Shown: positions 45,379-54,805 of the stretch, piece by piece | How the letters are laid out: each line of letters begins with the position of its first letter | Numbering within the stretch: position 1 is the first letter of the stretch | From: Neolewinella xylanilytica | GTDB lineage: Bacteria > Bacteroidota > Bacteroidia > Chitinophagales > Saprospiraceae | Reading direction: 5' to 3' | Assembly: GCF_002934605.1 (NCBI RefSeq) | Contig: NZ_PTJC01000007.1 | Span: forward strand, 62,001-126,000 | DNA length: 64,000 bases | Program-made: the position numbers and the translations under genes | Notes under the pieces: model-generated | Database searches by the model: none | Told to the model about the DNA's origin: nothing | The model's input: the letters and a program-made list of their open reading frames with translations, nothing else

Positions 45379-48084
45379 ATGCAAAGACTTTTACTTCTTT
45401 TATGCTGCCTTGCCGCCGGGTTCGGCCTGCGGGCGCAAACAACCGTCCTCTCCGACTTCGAGGGCGATGACGATCTGGTTACCTGGGAAGCCGTGGACGG
45501 CACCTATAACGGGGTGGTGGAAAACCCCGAGGATACCACCGGGATCAACCCCAGCGCCAGCGCGGGATCGTACACGAAGAGCGGCGAACATGCCTATAGT
45601 CAGTTCGTCGGCAACTTCGCCGAGCCACTGGACCTGGCTACCCAGAACGTCTTCACGATCCAGGTGTACGCCGACACCAACACCTCCTTCATTCTGAAAC
45701 TGGAGGGTGCGGTGCCGGCCGAGAACATCGAGAGGAAACAGAACATCGCCACGGCCAACGTGTGGCGGACCTACACCTTCGACTTCAGCGCGGCGGCCGA
45801 GCAATTTGACGCCACGCGGGTGCTGATCTTCTTCGACGAGAACGTCGAGACGACCACCAATACCTACCTGATCGACAACTTCACGGTGCGTGAAGGCGGC
45901 CCCTGCGCGGGCACGCCCGTAGACCCGCTGGTGATCGACAATTTTGAGTGCCAGCGCAACGCGACCTACGGCATCGGTTACAACGACGTGGAAGTGATTG
46001 CCAACCCCGAAAAGAACGGCATCAATACCAGCGACAGCGTCGGACGCTACACCGACCAGGCAGAAGCCTACCACGCCTTGGTCATCGACTACGACGAACC
46101 GATCGACCTGCGGGAGAATGCCCAATTCTGTATTAAAGTGTGGGCTCCGGTGGCCGGTGAACTGCTCTTCAAACTGGAGAGAACCGGCGGCCAGTATGAG
46201 GAAGGCGTCCAGATCACGGAAACCAACACCTGGGTGGAAGCCTGCGTCGACTTCAGCGGCGAAGCGGGCGAGGACTATACCCGCTTCGTGCTCTTCTTCA
46301 ATGCCGGCCAGGATGGTACGGACGACGTTTATTACATCGACGACATCACCCGCTCGGAGGCCCCCGTGGCCGAGGCCATCGAGGACTTCGAGGACGGTGC
46401 CTCGCTGAACTGGATGGCCGGCGGCAACAACGGTACCTTCAACGGGGTAATCGCCAACCCGAATATGACCGGTGCGAATACCAGCGAGAACGTCGGTAGT
46501 TATACCCGCGGCTCGGCGCAATTCGCCTTCCTACAGGCGGAACTGCAGGAAGCGCTTGATCTAAGTACGGAGCCCCAGATGAATCTGGATGTGTGGGCGC
46601 CGGAGGGAGCCACCAGCGTGACCATGCAATTGGTAAGCGCCTTGGACGGCGCGGTCAGCGTAACCGTTCCCCTGACCGCAACGCAAAGCTGGCAAACACT
46701 TAGCTTCAACTTTGCAGCGAACGCCGGCACCACCGATTTCAGTTCGATTCGGTTGCTATTCGATTCCGGCACTACCGGCACCGGTACGTACTACTTCGAC
46801 AATTTGTTTCAGGGAGCAGGAACGACGGATGAATGCGCGGACGTGGAGACCGATCTGCGGATACTCGATGACTTCGAGTGCCAGCGCAACGCCAACTACA
46901 CCGTCGGTGCCGGCGACCTGAGCGTGGTGGATAACCCCGACGGGGAGGAGGATAGTGGAAACGAGAGCGATCGCGTCGGCCGGTTCGACGATCCGGTCGG
47001 TATGTTCAGTGCGCTGGCCATCGGCTTCGACAGTGCCATCGACCTGAGCCTGAACAATCAGTTGCTCGTCGATATCTGGGCCCCGGTCGCCGGTGACATC
47101 ATCTTTAAGCTGGAGGGCGGTACGGCCGCTCCCGTGGAAATCCGCCGGACCATTCCCCAGACGGAGGCGTGGGTGATGTACTCCGTCGACCTGTCGGAAT
47201 ACGAGGGCGACGGCTACGAGACCCTGGTCATGTTCTTTGACGGAGGTGCCGGCAGCACCGTGGTGAATACCTACTACGTGGACAACATCCGGCTGAACCG
47301 GCCGCCGTACACGACCAGCTGTCTCTCTACCTTCGAGGATGAAGACTACACGCTGAGCGATTGGACCTATTTCGCGAACGGGGGCTTTGAGGGCAACGAC
47401 TTCCTGATCGTGGAAAACCCTGACCCCTCGGGCATCAATACGAGCGCCGAAGTAGGGCAATTCGAAGAGGCCAACGATGGCCTGGCCTTCGCCGGGCTGG
47501 CTGCGGACCTGTCCTCGCCGGTCCAGTTAGTCAATGGAGCCAAGACCGGCACGGTAAAGGTTTGGATGTCCGTTGCGGGCGAAGTCTGGTTGAAATTGGA
47601 ACGACCACGCGGCGATGCTCCGGGTAGTGGAGACGTTAAAGCGCAATACACGACACCCGGCGAATGGCAGGAACTGACTTTTGATTACAGCGCCCTCCCC
47701 GATGGTGCGATGTACGACCGCGTTTCGATCCTGATGAATGCCGCTGCCGTACCCGCTCAAGCGCAGACCCACTACTTCGACGACCTGGCTTTCGGCGGTG
47801 GCGACTGCGCCAACCTGACCGGCATCTTCACGCCCGTGCGCATCGACGCCCTCCGGGCCTTTCCGAACCCGGTGACCAGCCAATTGACTATTGACAACCC
47901 GAACCAAGCCGTCCGCTTCACCCTGACCAATATGCTCGGCCAGCAGGTGAAGGAGCTGGTAGCGGCTGGCGACGGAGCGCAGGTGTACTGGTCGGTAGAT
48001 GATCTCCGCCCCGCCACCTACGTGCTCGGTGCCTACGATCGCAGCGGTCGCCTGGTGGCCCGCTCCCTCATCGTCAAGCGCTAA
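45379..48084 (+). CDS. T9SS-secreted protein of five tandem unknown modules, possible glycan-binding protein
   Basis: A protein of 901 residues. Signal peptide, then five related modules of about 150 residues starting near 24, 184, 333, 494 and 647, and a type A T9SS tail from about 815 (AFPNPVTSQLTIDNPNQAV). Each module has the order DFE-start, a NPxxxGINTSxxVGxY-like loop, a central FxIxVWAPVAGxxxFKLE strand pair, a WxxxxxDFS strand, and a closing TYYxDNI-like strand. Modules 2 and 4 begin FECQRNA and resemble each other more than modules 1, 3 and 5, so the order is A-B-A-B-A. The fold is probably a jelly-roll CBM-like sandwich. No catalytic motif is evident. Its place between two GH144-type genes suggests binding of the same glucan. 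Confidence 0.82.
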   Translation: MQRLLLLLCCLAAGFGLRAQTTVLSDFEGDDDLVTWEAVDGTYNGVVENPEDTTGINPSASAGSYTKSGEHAYSQFVGNFAEPLDLATQNVFTIQVYADTNTSFILKLEGAVPAENIERKQNIATANVWRTYTFDFSAAAEQFDATRVLIFFDENVETTTNTYLIDNFTVREGGPCAGTPVDPLVIDNFECQRNATYGIGYNDVEVIANPEKNGINTSDSVGRYTDQAEAYHALVIDYDEPIDLRENAQFCIKVWAPVAGELLFKLERTGGQYEEGVQITETNTWVEACVDFSGEAGEDYTRFVLFFNAGQDGTDDVYYIDDITRSEAPVAEAIEDFEDGASLNWMAGGNNGTFNGVIANPNMTGANTSENVGSYTRGSAQFAFLQAELQEALDLSTEPQMNLDVWAPEGATSVTMQLVSALDGAVSVTVPLTATQSWQTLSFNFAANAGTTDFSSIRLLFDSGTTGTGTYYFDNLFQGAGTTDECADVETDLRILDDFECQRNANYTVGAGDLSVVDNPDGEEDSGNESDRVGRFDDPVGMFSALAIGFDSAIDLSLNNQLLVDIWAPVAGDIIFKLEGGTAAPVEIRRTIPQTEAWVMYSVDLSEYEGDGYETLVMFFDGGAGSTVVNTYYVDNIRLNRPPYTTSCLSTFEDEDYTLSDWTYFANGGFEGNDFLIVENPDPSGINTSAEVGQFEEANDGLAFAGLAADLSSPVQLVNGAKTGTVKVWMSVAGEVWLKLERPRGDAPGSGDVKAQYTTPGEWQELTFDYSALPDGAMYDRVSILMNAAAVPAQAQTHYFDDLAFGGGDCANLTGIFTPVRIDALRAFPNPVTSQLTIDNPNQAVRFTLTNMLGQQVKELVAAGDGAQVYWSVDDLRPATYVLGAYDRSGRLVARSLIVKR

Positions 48085-48100
48085 CCCCCGACCCGTAACC

Positions 48101-48132
48101 CCCGGAGGATGTAGCCCATCCTCCGGGTTTTT
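48101..48132 (+). terminator. Intrinsic terminator inside the PUL
   Basis: An 11-base perfect stem, CCCGGAGGATG (48101-48111) with CATCCTCCGGG (48117-48127), a 5-base loop and TTTTT. It lies between the five-module gene and the lipoprotein GH144-type gene. It would reduce expression of the distal genes unless they have their own promoter. Confidence 0.85.
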
Positions 48133-48156
48133 GCCACCTAACTACCCTAAAGAAAT

Positions 48157-49542
48157 ATGAGACTACTTCCCGTACTGTTGTTGTTGATCCTGGCTGCCTG
48201 TCAGCGCGCTCCGGCCGATACGACCGATGCCGGGACGGTAGCGGAAAACCGCGACTTCAGTCTTGACGAACTGCAACGCCGCACCTTCGGCTACTTCTGG
48301 GAGCGCGCCCACCCGGAAACCTACCAGGTCCCCGACCGCTGGCCCACCGACCGCTTCAGCAGCATCGCGGCCACCGGCTTCGGCCTGACGTCCTACATCG
48401 TCGGGGCCGAACGCGGCTACGTGACCCGGGCCGAGGCCGCCGAGCGGACGCGGAACACGCTGGAAAAGCTGTGGACCCTGCCCCAGGGACCGGAGATGAG
48501 CGGTGTGGCCGGCCACAAGGGCCTGTTCTACCACTTCCTGAACAACGACGATGCCCTCCGCTACGGCGACGTGGAGCTTTCCACCATCGACACCGGCCTG
48601 CTCATGGCGGGCGTGCTGTCGGTGATGAGCTACTTCGACGGCGACGGCGAAGACGAGCGCCGTATCCGCGAACTGGCCGACCAGCTCTACCGCCGCGTAG
48701 AGTGGGACTGGAGCCTGAACGAAAAAGGCCGCATGAGCATGGGCTGGCGCCCCGACCGCGGGTTCATCCCCGCCGAATGGAACGGCTACAACGAGGCCAT
48801 GATCCTGGTCATCCTCGGCCTCGGCTCGCCGACCCACCCGCTGCCCGACGACGCCTGGGAGCGCTGGACGGAGGGTTACGACTGGCAGGAGTTCCAGGGC
48901 TACGAGCACCTGAACTTCACGCCGCTCTTCGGCCACCAGTACAGCCACATGTACGTGGACTTCCGCGGCATTCAGGACGACTACATGCGCGAGCAAGACA
49001 GCGACTACTTCGAAAACAGCCGCAAGGGCACCCTCAGTAACCGGGCCTACTGCGTCGATAACCCCGAGAACTTCGCGGGCTACGGACCCAATCAGTGGGG
49101 CCTGACCGCCTGTGACGGTCCAGGTGGACTGGACACCATTGTGGACGGGGTGCCCAGGGAATTCTATTCCTACCGGGCACGCGGTGCCTCCGCCGACCAC
49201 ATCATCGATGACGGCACCATCGCGCCCACCGCCGCCGGCGGATCGGTGCCTTTCGCCCCCGAGGAAAGCATCGCCGCCCTCGAGCATATGTGGACCACCC
49301 AGTACGACAGCCTCGTCGGGCCCTATGGCTTCCGCGACGCCTTCAACCCGACCTACACCTATGGTGAAGGAAACGAGAACGGCTGGTACGACGTCGACTA
49401 CCTCGGCATCGATCAGGGCCCGATCCTGATCCAGATCGAAAATCACCGCTCGGAACTGATCTGGGAGGTGATGAAGAAAAACCCCTACGTACGGCGTGGC
49501 CTGGAACGGGCCGGGTTCACCGGGGGATGGATGGAGGAGTGA
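48157..49542 (+). CDS. Lipoprotein GH144-like glucanase
   Basis: A protein of 461 residues, catalytic domain only. It has a lipobox with Cys15 (LILAAC), so it is anchored in the outer membrane or periplasm. The domain is the same (alpha/alpha)6 GH144 type as in the gene at 43478: ATGFGLTSYIVGAERGYVTR, FVDFRGIQ-like DDYM region and YLGIDQGPILIQIENHRSE. It lacks FN3 and T9SS parts. The two proteins therefore share an enzyme type but differ in delivery (T9SS against lipoprotein). A likely job is further cutting of fragments taken up by SusCD. The gene follows a terminator and is followed by GH3 at 67 bases. Confidence 0.9.
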   Translation: MRLLPVLLLLILAACQRAPADTTDAGTVAENRDFSLDELQRRTFGYFWERAHPETYQVPDRWPTDRFSSIAATGFGLTSYIVGAERGYVTRAEAAERTRNTLEKLWTLPQGPEMSGVAGHKGLFYHFLNNDDALRYGDVELSTIDTGLLMAGVLSVMSYFDGDGEDERRIRELADQLYRRVEWDWSLNEKGRMSMGWRPDRGFIPAEWNGYNEAMILVILGLGSPTHPLPDDAWERWTEGYDWQEFQGYEHLNFTPLFGHQYSHMYVDFRGIQDDYMREQDSDYFENSRKGTLSNRAYCVDNPENFAGYGPNQWGLTACDGPGGLDTIVDGVPREFYSYRARGASADHIIDDGTIAPTAAGGSVPFAPEESIAALEHMWTTQYDSLVGPYGFRDAFNPTYTYGEGNENGWYDVDYLGIDQGPILIQIENHRSELIWEVMKKNPYVRRGLERAGFTGGWMEE

Positions 49543-49609
49543 ATGGCTGAATTTTTGAATTACTGAATTGGGCCGGCTCGCTGGCCTGCTTAGCTGAATT
49601 AACCGAATT

Positions 49610-51802
49610 ATGAACAAAGCTTTATTACTGATGCTGGTCCTGCTATCCGCGGGGCTGCGCGCCCAGCAGGTACCCGACTGGTACGACGCCGGGCACGAGC
49701 GGCGCATCGACAGCCTGTTGGACATCATGACCCTCGAGGAGAAGGTGGGGCAGATGACGCTCTTCACCAGCGACTGGGACGTGACCGGTCCGACGATCCG
49801 CGAGGGCTACCAGGATGACATCAAGACCGGCCGGCTGGGCGCCATCTTCAACGCCCATACCGCCGAATACAACCGCAACCTGCAGCGCATCGCGGTGGAG
49901 GAGACCCGACTGGGTATTCCCCTGCTGTTCGGCTACGACGTGATCCACGGCTACCGGACCATCTTTCCCATTCCCCTCGGCGAAGCCGCCAGCTGGAACG
50001 CGGAGGCCGCCGAGGAATCCGCCCGCATTGCGGCCCGCGAATCCGCCGCCGCCGGCCTGCACTGGACCTTCGCTCCGATGGTCGACGTCGCCCGCGACCC
50101 CCGCTGGGGCCGGGTCATGGAAGGCGCCGGCGAGGACGTGTACCTGGGCAAGGTCATGGCCGCGGCCCGGGTAAAGGGCTTCCAAGGCGACGACCTGACC
50201 GATCCGCTCACCATCCTGGCCTGCGCCAAGCATTTCGCCGCCTACGGGGCGGCCCAGGCGGGGCGGGATTACCATACCGTAGACATCTCCGAGCGGGTAC
50301 TGCGCGACATCTACCTGCCGCCCTTCAAGGCCGCCCTGGACGCCGGGGTAGCCACCTTCATGACCAGCTTTAACGAGCTGGACGGGGTGCCCGCCAGTGG
50401 CAACGAACACCTGCTCACGGAGATCCTGCGCGACCAGTGGGGCTTCATGGGCTTCGTGGTGACCGATTACACCAGCATCAACGAGATGGTCCCCCACGGT
50501 ATCGCCACCGATTCGGCCGCCGCCGGGGAGCTGGCCATCGAGGCCGGGGTGGACATGGATATGCAGGGCGCCATCTTCTACGAATACCTCGCTGAGCAGG
50601 TCCGCAGCGGCGCGGTAGCCCAGTCCCAGATCGATGAGGCCGTGCGCCGTATTCTCCGCATGAAGTACGCGCTGGGCCTTTTCGACGATCCTTACCGCTA
50701 CTCCGATACGACCCGCGAAAGCGAGAACATCCTGACCGAAGCCAACCGGGAAGCCGCACGGCGGATCGCGCGCGAAAGCTTTGTGCTGTTGAAGAACGAG
50801 GACAATGTGCTGCCGCTAGCGAAAGACGGCGGCCGCATCCTGATCACCGGGCCACTGGCCGACAGCCAGGAAGACATGCTCGGCGCCTGGCACGGAGACG
50901 GGCGGGCCGCCGATGTCATCACCCTCCTGACCGGTATGCGGGAAGCAGCGGGCGACAAAGCGCAGGTGCAATACGTTTCGGACATGACCGAAGCCATCCG
51001 CGCCGCCCGACGTGCTGACGTGATCGTTGTAGCCGCCGGCGAAACCTGGGAAATGAGCGGGGAAGCCGCCAGCCGGGCCGACATCGGCCTGCCGGGCGAC
51101 CAGGGGGCAATGATCCGCGAGCTGGCCGCCATCGGCAAGCCCGTCGTGGTGGTGCTCTTTAACGGCCGGCCCCTAGCGATTCCCGGCGTGGATTCCACGG
51201 CCACGGCCATTCTGGAAGCCTGGTACCCGGGTACGGAAGCCGGTCATGCCCTGGCTGACGTGCTCTTCGGTGATCATAACCCCGGCGGCCGGTTGCCGAT
51301 GACGTTCCCGCGCTCCGTCGGCCAAGTCCCCATCTTCTACAGCATGAAGAACACCGGGCGCCCCATGGACCCGAACAACAAATACACCAGCAAGTACCTC
51401 GACGAAAGCAACGACCCGCTGTATCCCTTCGGCTACGGCCTGGGCTACACCACCTTCGAATACGGTGCCCCGAGCCTGGAATCGGCTACCATTACCCGCA
51501 ACGACACCGCCCGCGTGTCGGTGGAATTGACCAATACGGGCTCGGTGGCCGGCACCACCGTGGTGCAGCTGTACGTACAGGACGTGATCGGCTCCGTCAC
51601 CCGCCCGGTACGCGAGCTCAAGGCCTTCGAACGGGTCGAACTGGCCGCCGGCGAAAGCCGCACCGTGACCCTGGAACTGACCGAGGAGGACCTGTCCTTC
51701 TACCGCCGCGACATGACCTACGGCAGCGAACCCGGCGCGTTCCGCATATACGTCGGCGCCGACGCCACCACATCCAACGCTATCTCCCTGACATTAGAAT
51801 AA
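49610..51802 (+). CDS. GH3 beta-glucosidase (BglX-like)
   Basis: A protein of 730 residues with signal peptide (MNKALLLMLVLLSAGLRAQQ) and no lipobox, so probably periplasmic. GH3 N-terminal barrel: KVGQMTLFTSDWDVTG, then WTFAPMVDVARDPRWGR, and the nucleophile Asp286 in FVVTDYTSI. The C-terminal domain and FN3-like end are complete (GYGLGYTTFEYGAP, VQLYVQDVIGSVTRPVRELK). GH3 enzymes remove glucose from oligosaccharide ends. In Bacteroides and Chitinophaga, GH3 genes next to GH144 act on sophoro-oligosaccharides, which supports the beta-1,2-glucan reading. The gap upstream has GAATT-rich phrases. Confidence 0.95.
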   Translation: MNKALLLMLVLLSAGLRAQQVPDWYDAGHERRIDSLLDIMTLEEKVGQMTLFTSDWDVTGPTIREGYQDDIKTGRLGAIFNAHTAEYNRNLQRIAVEETRLGIPLLFGYDVIHGYRTIFPIPLGEAASWNAEAAEESARIAARESAAAGLHWTFAPMVDVARDPRWGRVMEGAGEDVYLGKVMAAARVKGFQGDDLTDPLTILACAKHFAAYGAAQAGRDYHTVDISERVLRDIYLPPFKAALDAGVATFMTSFNELDGVPASGNEHLLTEILRDQWGFMGFVVTDYTSINEMVPHGIATDSAAAGELAIEAGVDMDMQGAIFYEYLAEQVRSGAVAQSQIDEAVRRILRMKYALGLFDDPYRYSDTTRESENILTEANREAARRIARESFVLLKNEDNVLPLAKDGGRILITGPLADSQEDMLGAWHGDGRAADVITLLTGMREAAGDKAQVQYVSDMTEAIRAARRADVIVVAAGETWEMSGEAASRADIGLPGDQGAMIRELAAIGKPVVVVLFNGRPLAIPGVDSTATAILEAWYPGTEAGHALADVLFGDHNPGGRLPMTFPRSVGQVPIFYSMKNTGRPMDPNNKYTSKYLDESNDPLYPFGYGLGYTTFEYGAPSLESATITRNDTARVSVELTNTGSVAGTTVVQLYVQDVIGSVTRPVRELKAFERVELAAGESRTVTLELTEEDLSFYRRDMTYGSEPGAFRIYVGADATTSNAISLTLE

Positions 51803-51812
51803 CTACCCTATT

Positions 51813-54794
51813 ATGCAACGATCATTTACCATCCTATTCGCGCTGCTCGTCAGCCTGGGGCTATCGGCCCAGGTGACGGTAGACGGTATCGTCACCGACG
51901 GTACCGAACCGCTCATCGGCGTCAGCGTGCAGGTGCCCGGCACGACCAGCGGCACCATCACCGACATTGACGGGCGCTACGAACTCACGGTTCCCGAAGG
52001 CGGCGACACCCTCTCTTTTTCCTACATCGGTTTCACCACCCAGGCGGTGGCGATCAACGGCCGGACTACCGTCGACATCGTCCTTGGCGAAGCCAGCGAA
52101 GTCTTGCAGGAAATCGTAGTCGTGGGCTACGGTATCCAGCAGAAGGACGACCTGACCGGCGCCGTCGGTGTGGTCGAATCGGACCAGCTGACGGATATTC
52201 CAACCCAGTCGCTCGGCCAGTCGCTGCAGGGTAAGGTCTCCGGCCTGCAGATCATCCCGGGTTCCGGCGCGCCGGGTGCCGACGCGATCTTCCGGATCCG
52301 CGGAGTGGGTACGCTCAACAACGCTGACCCCCTCTTCGTGGTGGACGGCATGATCCTCAACGACATCTCCTTCCTTAACCCCCAGGACGTGGAGAGCGTC
52401 TCCGTGCTTAAAGACGCCAGCGCTACGGCCATCTACGGTGCCCGCGGTGCCAACGGGGTGATCATCGTGACGACCAAGCAGGGCGACGGCGAGGGCCAGC
52501 TCACCATCAACGCCTACGCTGGCACCCAGGAAGTGGTGCGGCAGATCGACGTGCTGAATGCTACGGAGTACGCCACCCTGGTCAACGAGGCCGACGTGAA
52601 CGTGGGCCGCCAACCGCGCTTCCCTAACCCGGAGCAGTACGGCGAGGGTACCAACTGGCAGGACGTGATCTTCCAGCAGGCCCCCATTTATAATGCCCAA
52701 ATATCCTTTCTGGGAGGTGGCGAGGAATCCAGTTTTAACCTCAGTGCTAACTACTACAAGCAGGAGGGCATCATCCGGGGCTCGGGCTACGACCGCTTCA
52801 CGGCGCGCCTCAACAACACCCGCCAGGTGAAGGACTGGCTCACCGTAGCCGGCAACCTGAACCTGGGCTACAATACGTCCGATAATATTCCGACCGGAGG
52901 TGTGCTGCTGACCGCCTACCGCGCCGACCCCATCTCGGTGCCCCGCGACTCGGCCGGCAACTTCGCCGATGCCTCCGCGATCGGAAACACCGGCAACCCC
53001 CTGGCTACGATCAACTACACGAACGACCGCAGCCAGACCTACCGGGCGGTGGGGAATACCTACGCCGACGTGACTTTCCTGGACGGCTTCCGCTTCCGGA
53101 CCAACTTCGGTCTCGACTTCGTATATGACCGGAACCGAAACTTCTCGCCGGTATTCCGCGTCGGCCCCAGTCAGCAGAACCTGGAAAGCGACATCAGAAT
53201 AACTAACGCGTACCGCCGTAACTGGCTCTGGGAGAATACCCTGAACTACAATAACACCTTCGGTGTCCACCAGGTGGATGGCGTAGTGGGTATTACATAC
53301 CAGGACAATTTTGGCGAATTTATCGAGGGAGCCCGCCAGCGGGTGATCGGTGATGACCCCAGTTTCTACTATCTCGACTCGGCCGACCCCACCACCGCTA
53401 CCAACGCCAGCGGAATCCGCGGTGGCGACTGGGGACTGGTCAGCTACCTCGGCCGCCTGAACTACACCTACGATAGCCGCTACCTCCTCACGGTGTCCGG
53501 CCGGGTGGACGGATCGAGCCGCTTCGGGCAAAACTACCAGTACGGCTTTTTCCCCTCCGTCGGCCTCGGCTGGAACGTCAACCGCGAAGCCTTCTGGAAC
53601 GACGGCGGACCCATCAGCCGCCTGAAGCTCCGGGCCAGTTGGGGGCAGACCGGTAACGACCGCATCGGTGACTACCGCTACGTTCCCCGGGTAGCCAGCG
53701 CGCTCGGCGCGGTGTTCGGTAACGAACCCGTACTGCTGCCCGGCGCTACCCTGACCAGCCTCGCTAACCCCGATCTGCGTTGGGAGGAAACTACCCAGAC
53801 CGACGTCGGAGTGGAACTCGGCCTGTTCAACAACCAGTTTCTCTTCGAGGCCGATTTCTACCGCAAACTGACGAGCGATATCCTGTTCGAGGCGCCCATC
53901 CCCGATTACATCGGCGCTAATCCTGCCGTGCGCAACGTAGCCGAAGTGCTGAACCGCGGCGTCGACCTGAGTGCCAGCTGGCGCGCCGGTAACGATGCGT
54001 TCCGCTATAATCTCGGCGCCATCGCCAGCTTCGTGCACAACGAGGTGATCAGCCTCGACGGAGACACCGAAAACTTCTTCGGTGGTGCACTAGGGGTAGG
54101 CGGCCAACTCGGTACGAACTCCCGGGTAGGTTCCGCAGCCGGCTCTTTCTACGGCTACGAGGCCATCGGCGTGTTCCAGAACGAGGAGCAGCTGGGTCAA
54201 TTCGCGCAGCTTGGTAACCAGGGCGTCGGCGACATCATCTTCCGCGACGTTAATGACGACGGCGTGATCGACGCCGCCGGCGACCGGGTCGTACTCGGTT
54301 CGGCCATCCCGGACATGATCCTCGGCATCAACGGCTCCTTCGCCTATTCCGGACTGGAGCTGAGCTTCGACATCACCGGCCAGTTCGGCAGCGAGGTCAT
54401 CAACGCCAAGCAGATGGCCCGCTTCGGTGCCTATAACTACGAGGATCGCTGGCTCGACCGCTTCACCGGCGAGGGGACCAGCAACACGATCCCGCAGGCG
54501 ACCATTGGCGGACAAAACTTCGAGCGCTTATCCTCGCTTTACGTAGAGGATGGCTCGTACATCCGCCTGCGGAACGTGACGCTCGGTTACCGCTTCGCTT
54601 CCGACCTAACCGACCGCCTCCGGATGCAATCGCTGCGGGTATACGTCAACGGTACCAACCTGGTCACCAGCCAGGAGTACAGCGGCTACAACCCCGAGAT
54701 CTACAACGACAACGTTTTCGACAACGGCATCGACGGCGGCACCATTTACCCGATCGCCCGCACCATCACGGCCGGTATCGACATCACCTTTTAA
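51813..54794 (+). CDS. SusC-type TonB-dependent receptor, second pair
   Basis: A receptor of 993 residues. Signal peptide MQRSFTILFALLVSLGLSAQ. Carboxypeptidase-like domain (about 22-95, DGIVTDGTEPLIGVSVQVPG and GTITDIDGRYELTV), plug domain (IVVVGYGIQQKDDLTGAVGV, LKDASATAIYGARGANGV) and a 22-strand barrel that ends TITAGIDITF. It has the same family as susC1 but is clearly different in the barrel. The partner SusD starts 11 bases downstream. Two pairs in one locus may import fragments of different length or linkage. It starts 10 bases after the GH3 stop, so it is in the same transcription unit. Confidence 0.95.
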   Translation: MQRSFTILFALLVSLGLSAQVTVDGIVTDGTEPLIGVSVQVPGTTSGTITDIDGRYELTVPEGGDTLSFSYIGFTTQAVAINGRTTVDIVLGEASEVLQEIVVVGYGIQQKDDLTGAVGVVESDQLTDIPTQSLGQSLQGKVSGLQIIPGSGAPGADAIFRIRGVGTLNNADPLFVVDGMILNDISFLNPQDVESVSVLKDASATAIYGARGANGVIIVTTKQGDGEGQLTINAYAGTQEVVRQIDVLNATEYATLVNEADVNVGRQPRFPNPEQYGEGTNWQDVIFQQAPIYNAQISFLGGGEESSFNLSANYYKQEGIIRGSGYDRFTARLNNTRQVKDWLTVAGNLNLGYNTSDNIPTGGVLLTAYRADPISVPRDSAGNFADASAIGNTGNPLATINYTNDRSQTYRAVGNTYADVTFLDGFRFRTNFGLDFVYDRNRNFSPVFRVGPSQQNLESDIRITNAYRRNWLWENTLNYNNTFGVHQVDGVVGITYQDNFGEFIEGARQRVIGDDPSFYYLDSADPTTATNASGIRGGDWGLVSYLGRLNYTYDSRYLLTVSGRVDGSSRFGQNYQYGFFPSVGLGWNVNREAFWNDGGPISRLKLRASWGQTGNDRIGDYRYVPRVASALGAVFGNEPVLLPGATLTSLANPDLRWEETTQTDVGVELGLFNNQFLFEADFYRKLTSDILFEAPIPDYIGANPAVRNVAEVLNRGVDLSASWRAGNDAFRYNLGAIASFVHNEVISLDGDTENFFGGALGVGGQLGTNSRVGSAAGSFYGYEAIGVFQNEEQLGQFAQLGNQGVGDIIFRDVNDDGVIDAAGDRVVLGSAIPDMILGINGSFAYSGLELSFDITGQFGSEVINAKQMARFGAYNYEDRWLDRFTGEGTSNTIPQATIGGQNFERLSSLYVEDGSYIRLRNVTLGYRFASDLTDRLRMQSLRVYVNGTNLVTSQEYSGYNPEIYNDNVFDNGIDGGTIYPIARTITAGIDITF

Positions 54795-54805
54795 GCACCC
54801 TAATC

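Noticed and set aside
51861-54038. A 725-residue open frame antisense to susC2
   Set aside because: It is a by-product of GC-rich codon use; it has no domain and the plus-strand SusC is certain.
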